A stretch of DNA of 64,000 nt from Glandiceps talaboti (taxonomy: Eukaryota > Hemichordata > Enteropneusta > Spengelidae), in NCBI RefSeq assembly GCF_964340395.1, contig NC_135551.1:25103003-25167002 (forward strand), in the 5' to 3' direction. The notes below the pieces were generated by a model. The model was not told the DNA's origin. It was given only the letters and a program-made list of their open reading frames with translations, and searched no databases. Shown here piece after piece: positions 53,361 through 64,000 of this stretch (the first letter of the stretch is position 1; the number at the start of each line of letters is the position of its first letter). A program made the position numbers and the translations under genes.

Positions 53361-53977
53361 CTTGTATTGTATACCTTTTTCGGAAAATGAAGTGAATAAG
53401 ACATTTCGTTGTGGGGTTCGATGCTGTAACGGGAATCTTCCTCGCTTGCTGTGAAAACATCTCCAGCAACTTTACGTCTGATGCCCGTCCCTCCTTCATA
53501 CCCCGCCATAGTGTATCCAAGTCCACGTACAAACTTAGAAAAACTTGCACCATTCTGAAGAGGTAGGTCACGAAATAGAATCGCTCCATGCAGGTGCAGT
53601 TCATTCTCTAGTATTTCACGAGCTTCTTTGGCTAAATCACGTAAGTTTACCATGTTTACGTAGTGCTGCAACGATTCAATACATCTGTACACAGCGGGAA
53701 AGTTTTCTTTCGGACTGGCTATGTGCTGCGGAAACTGACACCCTTTCCCCTTGGCTCCCGGAAGCCAGTCACGACCTGCTAGTACCGCCGTCGTTTGGGG
53801 TGGCACGTCTAGTCGACTGCTGTATATGTAGTTTGATCGTACACCATTTTTAATCTGTTTGGATAAGCTGAAGCATCGCTGTGCTGTTCTCCGAAGGAGA
53901 GGAAAGGCAGGTCGCATATTGAATGTCTCCACGATTATACGGCGAGAACCAGGATCATTGTATATGGGATCTGACAC
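45561..53977 (-). CDS. TauD/TfdA-family Fe(II)/2-oxoglutarate dioxygenase, 4 exons, 405 aa
   Basis: Exons (minus): 53375-53977, 52692-52874, 51416-51548, 45561-45859; 1218 bases in frame, GT-AG introns of phase 0, 0 and 1. The fold is that of the TauD family, closest by eye to the clavaminate-synthase-like branch. Iron ligands: H189 and E191 in HNEM, and H387 in VQHARLGF. An Arg at 396-397 (EERR) is placed to hold 2-oxoglutarate. Other hallmarks are GAILFRDLP (131-139), GHGGES in exon 2 and SWQG at the exon 2 end. These enzymes hydroxylate small molecules using O2; the substrate is unknown. The Met at 21 (53915-53917) begins MRPAFPLLRRTAQR, which looks like a mitochondrial presequence, so it may be the true start (385 aa). 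A UG tract follows the exon 1 donor, and the last intron (5.6 kb) holds an opposite-strand oxygenase exon. Confidence 0.9.
45905..46064. repeat. Tetranucleotide repeat (CAAC/CAAT)n
   Basis: AACC/CACC-type units pass into a long pure TCAA run (about 45985-46063), in the last intron of the dioxygenase gene. Confidence 0.95.
46100..46325. repeat. TTTG-rich low-complexity tract
   Basis: Degenerate TTTG/TTTA/CTTA tetranucleotides. The hydrophobic reading frame across it is an artefact. Confidence 0.85.
46326..48231. other. Intronic stretch without recognised feature
   Basis: Plus-strand partner exons for the oxygenase exon at 49087 were looked for here and not found. Nothing else is recognised. 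Confidence 0.4.
48232..48910. mobile_element. 679-bp foldback DNA element
   Basis: Outer ends AAGTTAGTCTCAGATTCAG mirror exactly. Mirroring continues through 'gaggctagtct', 'gcaggaaatgtccca' (48369 and complement near 48805) and a long inner hairpin at 48435-48594 ('ctagatgctttatttacct' arms). Nearly the whole element is an imperfect palindrome. There is no transposase and no clear target duplication. Confidence 0.85.
49087..49260 (+). CDS. Lone last exon of an isopenicillin-N-synthase-like 2-oxoglutarate oxygenase
   Basis: After a strong acceptor (T-rich then CAG at 49084-49086) an open frame of 57 residues runs to a stop. It starts KHRVVYLD, where H is the distal iron-ligand His. It has R-x-S (RCS) for 2-oxoglutarate binding, then 'PDNDAVIKCVDGS' and 'MTYQEYLKERIS', the typical end of this family. 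About 270 upstream residues expected for the family are not visible on this strand. It is nested antisense in the last intron of the TauD-like gene. It may be a real final exon with unseen upstream exons or an orphan left by a rearrangement. The frame is undamaged. Confidence 0.72.
   Translation, partial: KHRVVYLDRPVSDRCSVIAFGQPDNDAVIKCVDGSTKYEPMTYQEYLKERISCKVYI
49428..49560 (+). mobile_element. SINE-like element, tRNA-like head
   Basis: Starts 'gtggagtcaggatgggcg', with an A-box-like 'tgggcgaatgg' and a B box GGCTCGAGCC, then 'ccgtcgctgcc' and 'gatttgaaccgcgattgtg'. It matches the head and upper body of the element at 16755-17095 in the opposite orientation, but is truncated before the tail. 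Confidence 0.72.
50868..50969. mobile_element. 102-bp MITE, end-to-end derivative of the 38901-40529 element
   Basis: It consists of only the left terminus (TAGTCTGTAAGGTACGCCG...CCAACCCCT) joined to the right terminus (GTGAGAGGAGGCC...CTTACAGTTCA) of the larger element. Exact 9-bp target duplications GTGGCCTAT lie at 50859-50867 and 50970-50978. Inserted in the last intron of the dioxygenase gene. Confidence 0.9.
52496..52614. repeat. 119-bp inverted repeat in dioxygenase intron 2
   Basis: Arms of about 25 bases (5' 'aatgaacagtgttcaagcaa', exact complement at the 3' end) flank a loop of about 70 bases. It lies 77 bases from exon 2. Confidence 0.85.
53264..53358. repeat. (CA)n microsatellite at the dioxygenase exon 1 donor
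   Basis: An imperfect ACGC/ACAC tract grading into pure CA. In the transcript it is a UG repeat that begins about 16 bases after the exon 1 splice donor. Confidence 0.95.
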
Positions 53978-54214
53978 ACAAACTCTGAACCCTCACAAAC
54001 TCTGACCCCTCACAAACTGTCAGTTGCATCACCTCATACATATAATACACATGTCCGTGGGAAGAAATCGCCTTCGCCTTGTAGTGCAAAATGGGCTTGG
54101 AAGGCACGCGTTTTTCCTTTTTAAAACTCACAGTATCTGGATTTTTTATTCAGCATATTCACGTTCACTTATACAACTGTAGTAGTCAGGTGGCTTAGCA
54201 ACTTTTTTGTTACA

Positions 54215-55270
54215 CGCCGGATAAAAGCACCAAATTTGGCATGAATGTTCCTTAGGTCCTACTTATTGAATTTAGATTGGGAGCCCTCGTGAATATTTGC
54301 ATAAATTTGCATAAATCAAAATGGCCGCCATCACTCACAAACAATCCCACTTTGCAGAACTTTGTGATGAAATAAAAGCACCAAATTGGGTATGAGTGGT
54401 CTCGAGGACTTACTTATTGAATGTAGGAGTGCAGCCCTCCTGAATATTTGCATACGTTTGAATAAAATTAATGAAATTCAAAATGGCCACCATTATTCAC
54501 AATCAATCTCATTTGCTGAGATATAGCATGTACTTTGCAGAACTGTGTGTTGCACCAAATTGGGTATGAGTGATCCTGAGGACCTACTTACTGCATTTAG
54601 AATGGAGCCCTTGCCCTTGTGAATATTTGCAGAAATTTGCATAAATCAATGAAATTCAACATGGCAGCCATCATTCTTAAAAATTCCATTGTTCTGCGAT
54701 ATACAATGTAGCATACTTTGCAGATCTTTTTGTTGAAATAAAAGCACCAAATTGGGTACGAGTGATCCTGAGGACCTACATATTGCATTTAAAATGGGAG
54801 CCCTTGTGAATATTTGCAGACATTTGCATAAATCAATAAAATTCAACATGGCAGCCATCATTCTTAAAAATCCCATATTTCTGAGATATAACATACTTTG
54901 CCTTTTTAATGAAATAAAAGCACCAAGTTGGGTATGGGTGATCCTGGGGACCTACTTATAGTATTTAGAATGAGAGCCCTTGTAAATATTTGCAGACATT
55001 TGCATAAATCAAGAAATTCAGCATGGTGGCTGCAGTCATTCTTAAAAATCCCATTTTTCTGAGATATAGCATACTTTGCAGAACTTTTTATTGAAATAGA
55101 TTGGGCATGAGTGGTCCTTAGGACCTACTTCTTGATTTTGGCTCAGGAGAGCTCTAAATGATTACATACATTCAGTAAAATCAAAAATGTTTGCTGTCAC
55201 CCTTGAAAACTGTCATTTCTGGTCATGAAATATTTTGCATAACTTAATGAAATAAAGTGTCATTTTGTTT
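54215..55270 (+). repeat. Degenerate tandem repeat, about 6 units of 150-190 bp
   Basis: Units start near 54228, 54378, 54552, 54743, 54920 and 55097. Each carries 'gcaccaaattgggtatgagt', 'aggacctact', 'atttgcataaatca', 'aaatggcagccatcatt' and 'gagatatagcatactttgca' in order, with base changes and indels. The last unit is most decayed. Confidence 0.85.
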
Positions 55271-57300
55271 ATACAAATATGTTACCTATCATTCACAATT
55301 ATATACGTTGCACTAATATTACCAAATTTCATTATTTTCATCATTTCATGTACTATTTAATCAATACCTGGTCAGTTTAGCAACTACCTGTATTGTTTAT
55401 GGTAGTGTAACATATACAGGTGTGCTATTGGCAAACTTCTTTGTCTCATCGATCAAAGATACTTCCATAAGCCCTTATTCTCATATTGGTATGTTTTGTA
55501 ACATAACCCCTCCCTCATTAACTAACTTTCCTGATATACACTAGAGTTGAGGTACATGGGTGACAAAACACACACCTAGCCTATGTATCATCTTTAAGAA
55601 ATGTACATTTTTGTTGTAGGAATGATAGTTCAGCAAAATAAATGTTAGTACATGTATATAGTATATTTGTGAATGACAGGTATCAGATTTATATGTTGAA
55701 AATAGCCTTTTATTTCACTATTCAATCACATGTAATATATGATTTTTACATTATCTAGGGAGAACGTTTGTGAGTTCATAGTGTTTGTTGATGAACTAAA
55801 CAGAAAAGGCTGAAAATTGTGGCAGCCATTAATTTACATATTTTAAAAAGTAGTAATGTGATAAACAATATTATTATTTCATACATATAAGCTATATATT
55901 AGCAGGATTAAGTGCACACTAATAGTATGGTTGGAAAAATCAATCTCATCATCCCCCCCCCCAAAAAAAAAAAAATAGAAATGCATTTAAAAGGGCTCGC
56001 TGATTTGATGTTATCTTAGAAAAGCTAGTGATAGTAAGAAGAAAATTTGATTCAATTGCATGCCATCTTCTTGCCAGAATGTCTAGAAAATTCTTCCCTC
56101 AAGGCTAAACTTTTTAAGAGGCCATATTGTTCTCTATCCATTGCAACAAATGTACCTTAACTCCTTGGTTAGTCTCATTATTGGCTAGACTATTGCTTTT
56201 GAATTTGATGAAAAGAAATGGTCAGAAAAATGATAGAGCAATTATAATAAAATGGACATCAGTATATAAATGAAACTTTTATAGATTTATGATAGCACAC
56301 CTACTTTTCTGTAAAGATCTATTTATTAAAAACCTGGACCATAAAGCTTAATTGCATCTCTTGACCGTTTTTCATGGAACTTTTAAAGCCTTCTCAACTT
56401 TTTAACTAAGTCAGATTAATGAATTTGATAGCAAATTCTCTGTCATAGTACCATCTACAGAATATAAAAAAAGATTCCTTCATGAAAGTTGTTCCAATGT
56501 TCCACGAGTAACTATGATGACATCCTCCATTGCAGTGACTAAGTGTAATATGAAGAAATTTCACACCTCTGTAGACAAGGCTGAAGGTGTTCCAGATGCG
56601 CAAATGTACAAATAAAATTATCTGCCAACCATATTGCCTTCAAGAACCCTACTTCATCATCCAACTTTTATTGAATGTGTGCAATTTCTGTCAAAGAATT
56701 GACTTTGCACCAAAGGACAGATGCCTGGACTGAACTTAAGTAATAACCCCCCATCCAGCCATATCCTATATAAAGGGGATGGGGGGGGGGGGGGGGGTTA
56801 TAACAATATTCATAAAGGGTTTGCTATAAATGAGGCAACACAGACGACATTTTTATTTGCTTGGCAATGCACATATTTGACTCCTGCACATATATACATG
56901 TACTCTTCAGGGTGTGAGTAATAATGATGATTTGCATCCTATAAGGGACGATATATTGATTCGAAAACAAGTTATTGCAGATCTAAATGTGAATTATGGT
57001 AATCATATTTGTTCAAAGCATGATTATGATTGTTGCAGGAATAGGATTTATATATTGACAAAAAATTGTCTTCAAGAAGTGCAGCAAGTATGCTTTTTAG
57101 CAATGATAATGGCCATGTTTGAATCGTATTGATTTATCAAACCTTGACGTTCAAATTCAAGATCATTTTTCAACTACAATCAATGAATAGGTACTGGGGA
57201 ACACTTGTGCCAAAATTTGGGTTATTCTACTTGTATGGACAATTTCCATATCTATTTTGGAGAAGTCCAGAATTTAGTAGAAATTACTTTTCTTGGGCCC
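55271..57300. other. Gene-free stretch
   Basis: No exon recognised. It includes a C/A homopolymer junction near 55952-55974 and a G run at 56780-56798. The frame at 56914-57132 resembles nothing I can name. Confidence 0.4.
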
Positions 57301-58702
<1,402 letters not shown>

Positions 58703-59018
58703 TGATGTAATTTACCTTTATCAACATTTGAAATTACACTGTTTTCACTATCAAACGGCTGAAAGATATATTGACCGGTTTAAAAGAAATTAAAGCCACC
58801 AACGAAACAATTTACCTGGCCCGTCATGTTTGACTGGCTTGGAATGTTGAATAGCGCCGTTGGCACAACTGTAAAATTTATGATAGTGTTACTGACAGAA
58901 CACAATTTTCTGATAATCACAAAGTTTTGATGTGACGCGAGGTCACAGTGAACTCTCGTGTCATGAACTAATAATACTTCTATATGGACCTGTCAGTTTC
59001 TTTGGGGGGGGGGGTTGA

Positions 59019-59062
<44 letters not shown>

Positions 59063-60039
59063 GGTTACCCTGTTTTTGAAATTAGCAGTAGGGGTCATGT
59101 GTTTTGAAAATTGTGGATAGGGGTCATTCGTTGTGTTTTGGATTGTGATGGAAGAAAAAAATCCTTTTCTACAATGGCATATACCGCCTTGTCTGAAATG
59201 TGGTACATGTACATATTTGTTCTTGTCCCTGTTTCTTCCATCAATTCTTTAATATTACTTCACGTAAGAGTTCAATAACTATATATATACATATATATAC
59301 ATATACATGTATTACCTAGCTACCACACTAGTTACAGAACATGTCATGTACCGGTAGATGCTTGGCTGTTTCACAATCAACGCTTCACTTACATTGCACT
59401 TTGGGGCAAAAGTGAACTTGAACGTTTCACAGTGCTAGTAGATAGCTTATAAAAGAAGTTAATCTAAATTGTTCTACTCTTCAGTATGAACTTGTCAGAA
59501 TGGATTAATACACTTTCTATTTCAGACACTACATGTTATCTACACTACATTGTAAGTTTAAGTTTAAGTTTATTTATTTTCTAAAGCGCCTTTTCTATTT
59601 AAAATATTCAAAAGCGCTGCACATAAAATACAAAAACGTAAATAAGGTGAATGCTACAAAAACAAGTATACCGTTAACACCCTTAAAATGTCAAATGTTA
59701 AAAGGATCATAGTGAATGGTCATTAAAATTATAGACTGAGACTTGTTATAAAAGCCTTAAAAAATGTCAAATATTAAAACGAACGTAAATGACCACTAAG
59801 ATAATAAAATTTTGTACTCTGAGTCAAATAACCAAATCACAATTCATGATACATTTTAAAGAGGTGTGTTTTAAGTTTTCGTTTAAAAAGTTCAAGTTTC
59901 CTAGAGAAAGTATTATTGTACAAATCACCACATCTCATCAGATTCCAGTTTCTATTATACACTAGGTATGGCCACCTAAAGTTCTCTAACATACCAGTGA
60001 CTTTACTTTACATGCAATATTAATGCCCCTATACCAAGT
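58703..60039. other. Gene-free stretch with microsatellite and a possible interspersed repeat
   Basis: A TG repeat at 59018-59058. Around 59560-59650 'taagtttaagtttaag' and 'aaagcgcc...aaaagcgctgcac' resemble the start of a dispersed repeat, but only one copy is in the window. No exon seen. Confidence 0.4.
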
Positions 60040-60860
60040 GTTACAGGCCCATTTGTATGTGACATGTAGAACTCATTTAAAACTAGCTTTTCAAAGCTTG
60101 GGAATATTACCTCAGAGGCAATGAATAACCTAAACAATTGCCATAATAGAAACAAAAAAACTCCAGATCTACCAGGGGGAAACACTCCCTCACCCCAGAA
60201 GTTACTCATGCATTTAACCAACAATCAGATCCACCAACCTTTTTACTGTCATTAAACTTTTCTTAAATATTTTCACCCACCCTAGGCTAAATTGAGATAT
60301 TGTTTTTTAAAGATGTGAAATGTTTGCCAGAATAGTCTAAAATTGCCTTAAAACTCAAAATTTCCCCAACCAATGATACTACCATTAGATGTGCTGACCT
60401 TTACTATAATGATGCCATTTAACTTTTTAAGAACATATTTCAACCCTATGTATGTTATAAAGAATAGTTTCTCATACTTGTCTTGTAAAGCCTGGTGGAG
60501 GTTATTGCTTGAAAGGGTCTGAATACCCTAAAATTTGCTTTAAGATTAAAAATCCTCCAGGGTATCTAGGGGAGAGACCCTAGGACCCCACATGAGGTGG
60601 ACACATCCCAGTCTCGAGCTCTTCCCCCTACCTCTTACTGTCAAGATATGTTACCAAACTATATTTCAAAAATATTTCAACCCTATGTAGTTCCTTTTTA
60701 CATGTTGGTGCTGTCTTGTAAAGCTTGGAAATTATTGTCTGAAAGTGTCTGAATAGTCTCAAAATTGACTTTTAAGAGTAAAATTCCTCCAGTGCTTCTA
60801 GGGGGAGACCTCCCTTGGACTCCCAAGATAGGTGTACATATTCCCCTTTCCCATACGAGT
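60040..60860. repeat. Highly diverged tandem repeat, units about 230 bp
   Basis: Recurrent blocks 'atttcaaccctatgta', 'cttgtaaagc.tgg', 'tctgaata', 'cctccag' and 'ctagggg.gagacc' appear near 60430-60590 and 60662-60815. Weaker traces lie near 60115-60190 and 60290-60370. Confidence 0.55.
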
Positions 60861-61294
60861 GTCTGCCATCTTTTTTTTTCTTTTTCATGTACAAAATTCT
60901 AAAAGTGCTTGCAGTTGGCAAAATGTTTTTACTCTTAAATGCACCCAGTATGTACAAGAATGAGTATGAAATCTATGTGAAAAATGTCATTCCTAGAATA
61001 GAAGACACTAATTGCCTAGCATATGTTGTTTCACATTGATTTTTAAAGTAGAATGCAATGATAAAATTGTTTTATAAATTCAAAATTCAAAATATATACC
61101 AAATCCTCATCATACAAAACTGATGTTAAAGAGGAACAAAGGCAAGACTGATTTGTAAATCAGCTGTTTTTCTTTTAATTGACCACATTACAGAACATAA
61201 CTGAATATTGACAGCAGTGTTTTTCAGCAGTCTTGCAGGATGAATATTCTAAATTATTTTTTGCACCACTGCGACCTACTGTCATATACTGTAA

Positions 61295-61431
61295 TAGTCT
61301 TGCTGATAGACCCCTCAGGCTTTTCTGCTCACTGTCAAGGTGACCGAAGGTCGCTTGTGAGGGTGACAGCCCGAACGGCATTCGCCCTCGATTGTGTACC
61401 ACAGAAAGCCTGAGGTCTAGCAACTAGACTA
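61295..61431. mobile_element. 137-bp MITE with 9-bp target duplication
   Basis: The left end TAGTCTTGCTGATAGACC and the right end (complement TAGTCTAGTTGCTAGACC) mirror, continuing through 'tcaggctttctg'. Exact 9-bp duplications ATACTGTAA lie at 61286-61294 and 61432-61440. It shares the TAG terminus, 9-bp duplication and a 'gagggcgaa'-like interior with the elements at 38901 and 50868. Confidence 0.85.
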
Positions 61432-61623
61432 ATACTGTAACTGCAATCCACCAGTATATTTGACCAACCAATCATCATACCACTTTCAAGACCCTTAATA
61501 TATTCAACAAAGGTGAAACACTTTATAAGGTACACTCTGATTCGTTGGAAAATAATGGAATAAAATACAAACCATCAAATATAGGAAGACACCTTAAAAC
61601 GATAAATGAAAGTGACTAAAATC

Positions 61624-61629
61624 TTTATT
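61624..61629 (-). terminator. Candidate polyadenylation signal of the APEX1-like gene
   Basis: AATAAA on the minus strand, about 480 bases after the APEX1-like stop codon. No downstream element was checked; position is plausible only. Confidence 0.35.
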
Positions 61630-62105
61630 GAAAAATACAAAGTGAAAAAAATATCAATGAGATTTAAGTTTTACATTTATCCATTTCAGTACTCCTTTTT
61701 TTAATATTTGAAATTGTTTACATAATCTAATGTCTGGTCTAACCTCTACTCTAAATAAACGCTGTTATACCACACACAAACCAGGTTGTACCCTGGTCAT
61801 TCTAAATTACGACAACTTGTGTCTACATCATTGGCCTGGCTATACCCTGAAATGTGACTCAATCCTGCACACAAACTAGGTTGAACACATTTGAACAAAA
61901 ATATGGAGCTTTATACCCTGGTCACTCCACATCATGACAATTAACTCACATCTACGTCATTGGCTCTGCAGTACCTGAAATGTGAATCAATCCTACAATT
62001 GTACTCTCAAATGTCAGCCATCAAATACATGTACAACTGTGTGGTAAACTTCCACAAAACTATAAAAGACTTTATATAAATCGAAGTTCTACAAATCTTA
62101 GATAC

Positions 62106-64000
62106 TCAAATATTCAGTAAAAGTACAATTGGTGCATGGTCACTGCCATAGACTTGAGTTCTTATGCAGGAATCACACAGATTTTCAAGCAGCCTCTTGG
62201 ACAACACAAAGTAGTCTAAACGCCTGTGAAAATATGAAGTCATAAAAAATGATAATTAACTCTTTTGTGTTTGTATATTTCTATACATTCCTATATTATC
62301 TTATACCTTTTAGTACTTGGAGGAACTGGACCCGACCTTCGATGGAATGGAAATTTCACACCTGCTATAATCATGATAATGGAAAAATACAACTATTAAT
62401 TATATCAATTTCATCCTGTACTTGAACATCCCTAACCCTAATGTCAGTCTCCTTCATTCCATCAACTTTATCCTGTATTCTAACATCCCTAACCCTAATG
62501 TCACAGTCTCCATCATTTCATCTACTTTATGGACCTGTATTCTAACATCCCTAACCCTAATGTCACAGTCTCCATCATTTCATCTACTTTATGGACCTGT
62601 ATTCTAACATCCCTAACCCTAATATCACAGGCTCCTTCATTTCATCTACTTTATGGACCTGTATTCTAATACAGTAGATAATATTCTAATGTCAGTCTCT
62701 TTCATTCAATCTGATTTTTTCAATAAATTATAGTACACAACATATGTATAATGGAGCCACTCTTCTCCAGTCTTGCCCTGATTTCCAATCCTAAACAGGC
62801 CATCAAAATAATTTCATTACAGTGTACATTGGAATAGTACAGATGGACAAATATCATCAATCATGAATCTTTGTACACATACAGATGATTTAAAGGCCCA
62901 CTTCGGATGAGAATTAAAATCTCGCTGTAAAAATCGGTTGTTTGGCAGAGCTATTGAAAAAGATGAGCCTGAACAAAAAATGATCTCATGTAAATTCTTA
63001 TTTAGGTAACACAAGTACGATGACCCTAGGATTGAAACATAGCCTCATAAACCTAGTCTTGATGCCAACATGGTCTCTAACTAAACCACGTCTAGTCAAA
63101 GTCCCTCAATCAGCACAAAATGTTGTTCATCCAATCAGTGAACTCCAACTGTTATAGTGACATAAACAGTGCATAAGTAGCATCCTGAGCTGACAAATAT
63201 ACTACGGTATATTTGAACATTACATAACTGCCCCAATAAACACTAACTTTATGAGGGACTGTGTTATTGGTTAGAATTTTCTGATTAGATTGAGACATAA
63301 TCAATGACTGTGTGTGGGTGGCTGTAGATGAATTTTAAATTGCATCTCATGCATCTCAGGACTTCTAGTGTAACGAATTTGACTATACTGTGATTGGAGG
63401 TGTAAATTGTAATGATACTGTACAGGAACTAGACTAGATAATGCCAGATCTAAAGGATATGATTTGTATTTATCTCTATATACTAGTTTTATCTTCGGCA
63501 CTGAATGGCCAGGGATTAATCCTATGTTCTTGCATTAGTGTTATCTAATCAGTGAAGCATTAGGATCAATCTCTTGTCCAGGACCAACTTTTTCTACATA
63601 CAGCTCTGCCAAACAACCAATTTTCACACCTAGATTTTAATCCTAATTCAAAGCGAGACTTTAAAGGCCAGAGTTTCAATCCAAGGTTCTCGTATAAGGG
63701 TTATCGTATAAGTTGAGCCATAAGGATTGTATAGGATCAATCATTTGTTTTGGACCAACTTTTTCAATAGTTCTGTCAGACAACTGAGTTTTTCACACCA
63801 GAATCTAGGCCTAATACAGGAGTACAATACGATGCACTTTCACATTCAATGATATAAATCACATAAATCTACTTACCAGCCGATGTTTTTACCTCTGGCA
63901 TTCATCATATAGGTCCAGAATGACCACTCTCCTGTTTTATCTGGATAAAGATGACGATAACTGTCGACAAACCCTTCCGCCAAATGTTCTGTGAAACCTT
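62106..64000 (-). CDS. APEX1: AP endonuclease 1 (APEX1-type), last two exons, partial
   Basis: Exons on the minus strand: 63877-64000 (continues beyond the window) and 62106-62223, joined by a GT-AG intron that splits the Trp codon of IGW. The visible 80 residues read '[20 protein letters not shown]', '[20 protein letters not shown]' and end '[14 protein letters not shown]'. This is the C-terminus of the exonuclease III/APE1 family. The enzyme cuts the DNA backbone 5' to abasic sites in base-excision repair, in nucleus and mitochondria. The Asp of RLDYF and the Asp-His of SDH correspond to the known catalytic Asp283 and Asp308-His309 of human APE1. The stop is TGA. The N-terminal part, with the other metal ligands, lies outside the window. 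The intron holds a small minisatellite. Confidence 0.93.
62415..62690 (+). repeat. Minisatellite of about 60 bp with telomere-like core
   Basis: Four to five units contain 'acatccctaaccctaatgtc', 'tccatcatttcatctact' and 'ttatggacctgtattcta'. Each holds two CCCTAA motifs. Located in the last intron of the APEX1-like gene. Confidence 0.85.
62691..63876. other. Remainder of APEX1-like intron
   Basis: No exon. Two related patches, near 62920-62950 and its inverse near 63605-63650 (and weakly 63770-63810), share 'gccaaacaacc', 'aaaatcg' and 'tttcacacc' phrases and suggest an old inverted-repeat element. Confidence 0.35.

Noticed and set aside
53240-53374. VCVCVC extension of the dioxygenase first exon
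   Set aside because: It reads through the splice donor into the CA microsatellite; the donor at 53374 joins to exon 2 in frame.

Overview
This is a 64 kb piece of AT-rich animal nuclear DNA. Evidence for this is the multi-exon genes with GT-AG introns, degenerate non-LTR retrotransposons, tRNA-headed SINE-like repeats, foldback DNA transposons and very long microsatellites. The gene set (a NOD-like STAND protein with a CXorf38-like N-terminus and a MYND tail, an ankyrin-MYND protein, a TauD-family dioxygenase, an isopenicillin-N-synthase-like exon and an AP endonuclease) suggests a marine invertebrate, perhaps a hemichordate, lancelet or lophotrochozoan. I cannot place it further from sequence alone.

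Layout. 1-13 kb has no recognised gene: an old interspersed repeat, a 169-bp satellite of about 36 units (2.8-9.0 kb) and a dead LINE fragment. 13.3-23.3 kb (+) is an eight-exon gene for a 382-aa ankyrin-repeat/MYND protein. Its intron 6 opens with about 39 tandem copies of its own exon end plus splice donor, and its intron 3 is a GC-AG intron. 23.3-27.3 kb is a convergent intergenic stretch with a 141-bp palindrome and a long TA tract. 27.3-34.9 kb (-) is a four-exon gene for a 1674-aa protein whose order is CXorf38/HEPN-like, coiled coil, NB-ARC, TPR, right-handed beta-helix, MYND, tail. 35-45.5 kb is transposon-rich. It includes a 1.6-kb terminal-inverted-repeat element with 9-bp target duplications, a RecQ-helicase fragment and a nested foldback element. 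45.6-54.0 kb (-) is a four-exon TauD/TfdA-like dioxygenase gene. Its 5.6-kb last intron holds, on the opposite strand, a lone last exon of another 2-oxoglutarate oxygenase. 54-62 kb is repeats. 62.1-64.0 kb (-) holds the last two exons of an APEX1-type AP endonuclease, cut by the window end.

How the genes relate. The ankyrin-MYND gene and the STAND gene point at each other and share the same C-terminal module (MYND finger plus a tail of about 140 residues ending in Q-x-W). They therefore look like relatives formed by local module duplication. The STAND protein combines a putative HEPN RNase-type domain with an NB-ARC switch and TPR/beta-helix repeats. That layout fits a self/non-self or stress sensor and is the best candidate here for an undescribed system. 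No immune function is shown by the sequence itself.

The mobile-element story is also clear. Four insertions (38901-40529, 39958-40344, 50868-50969, 61295-61431) have inverted ends starting TAG and exact 9-bp target-site duplications, a Mutator-like signature.
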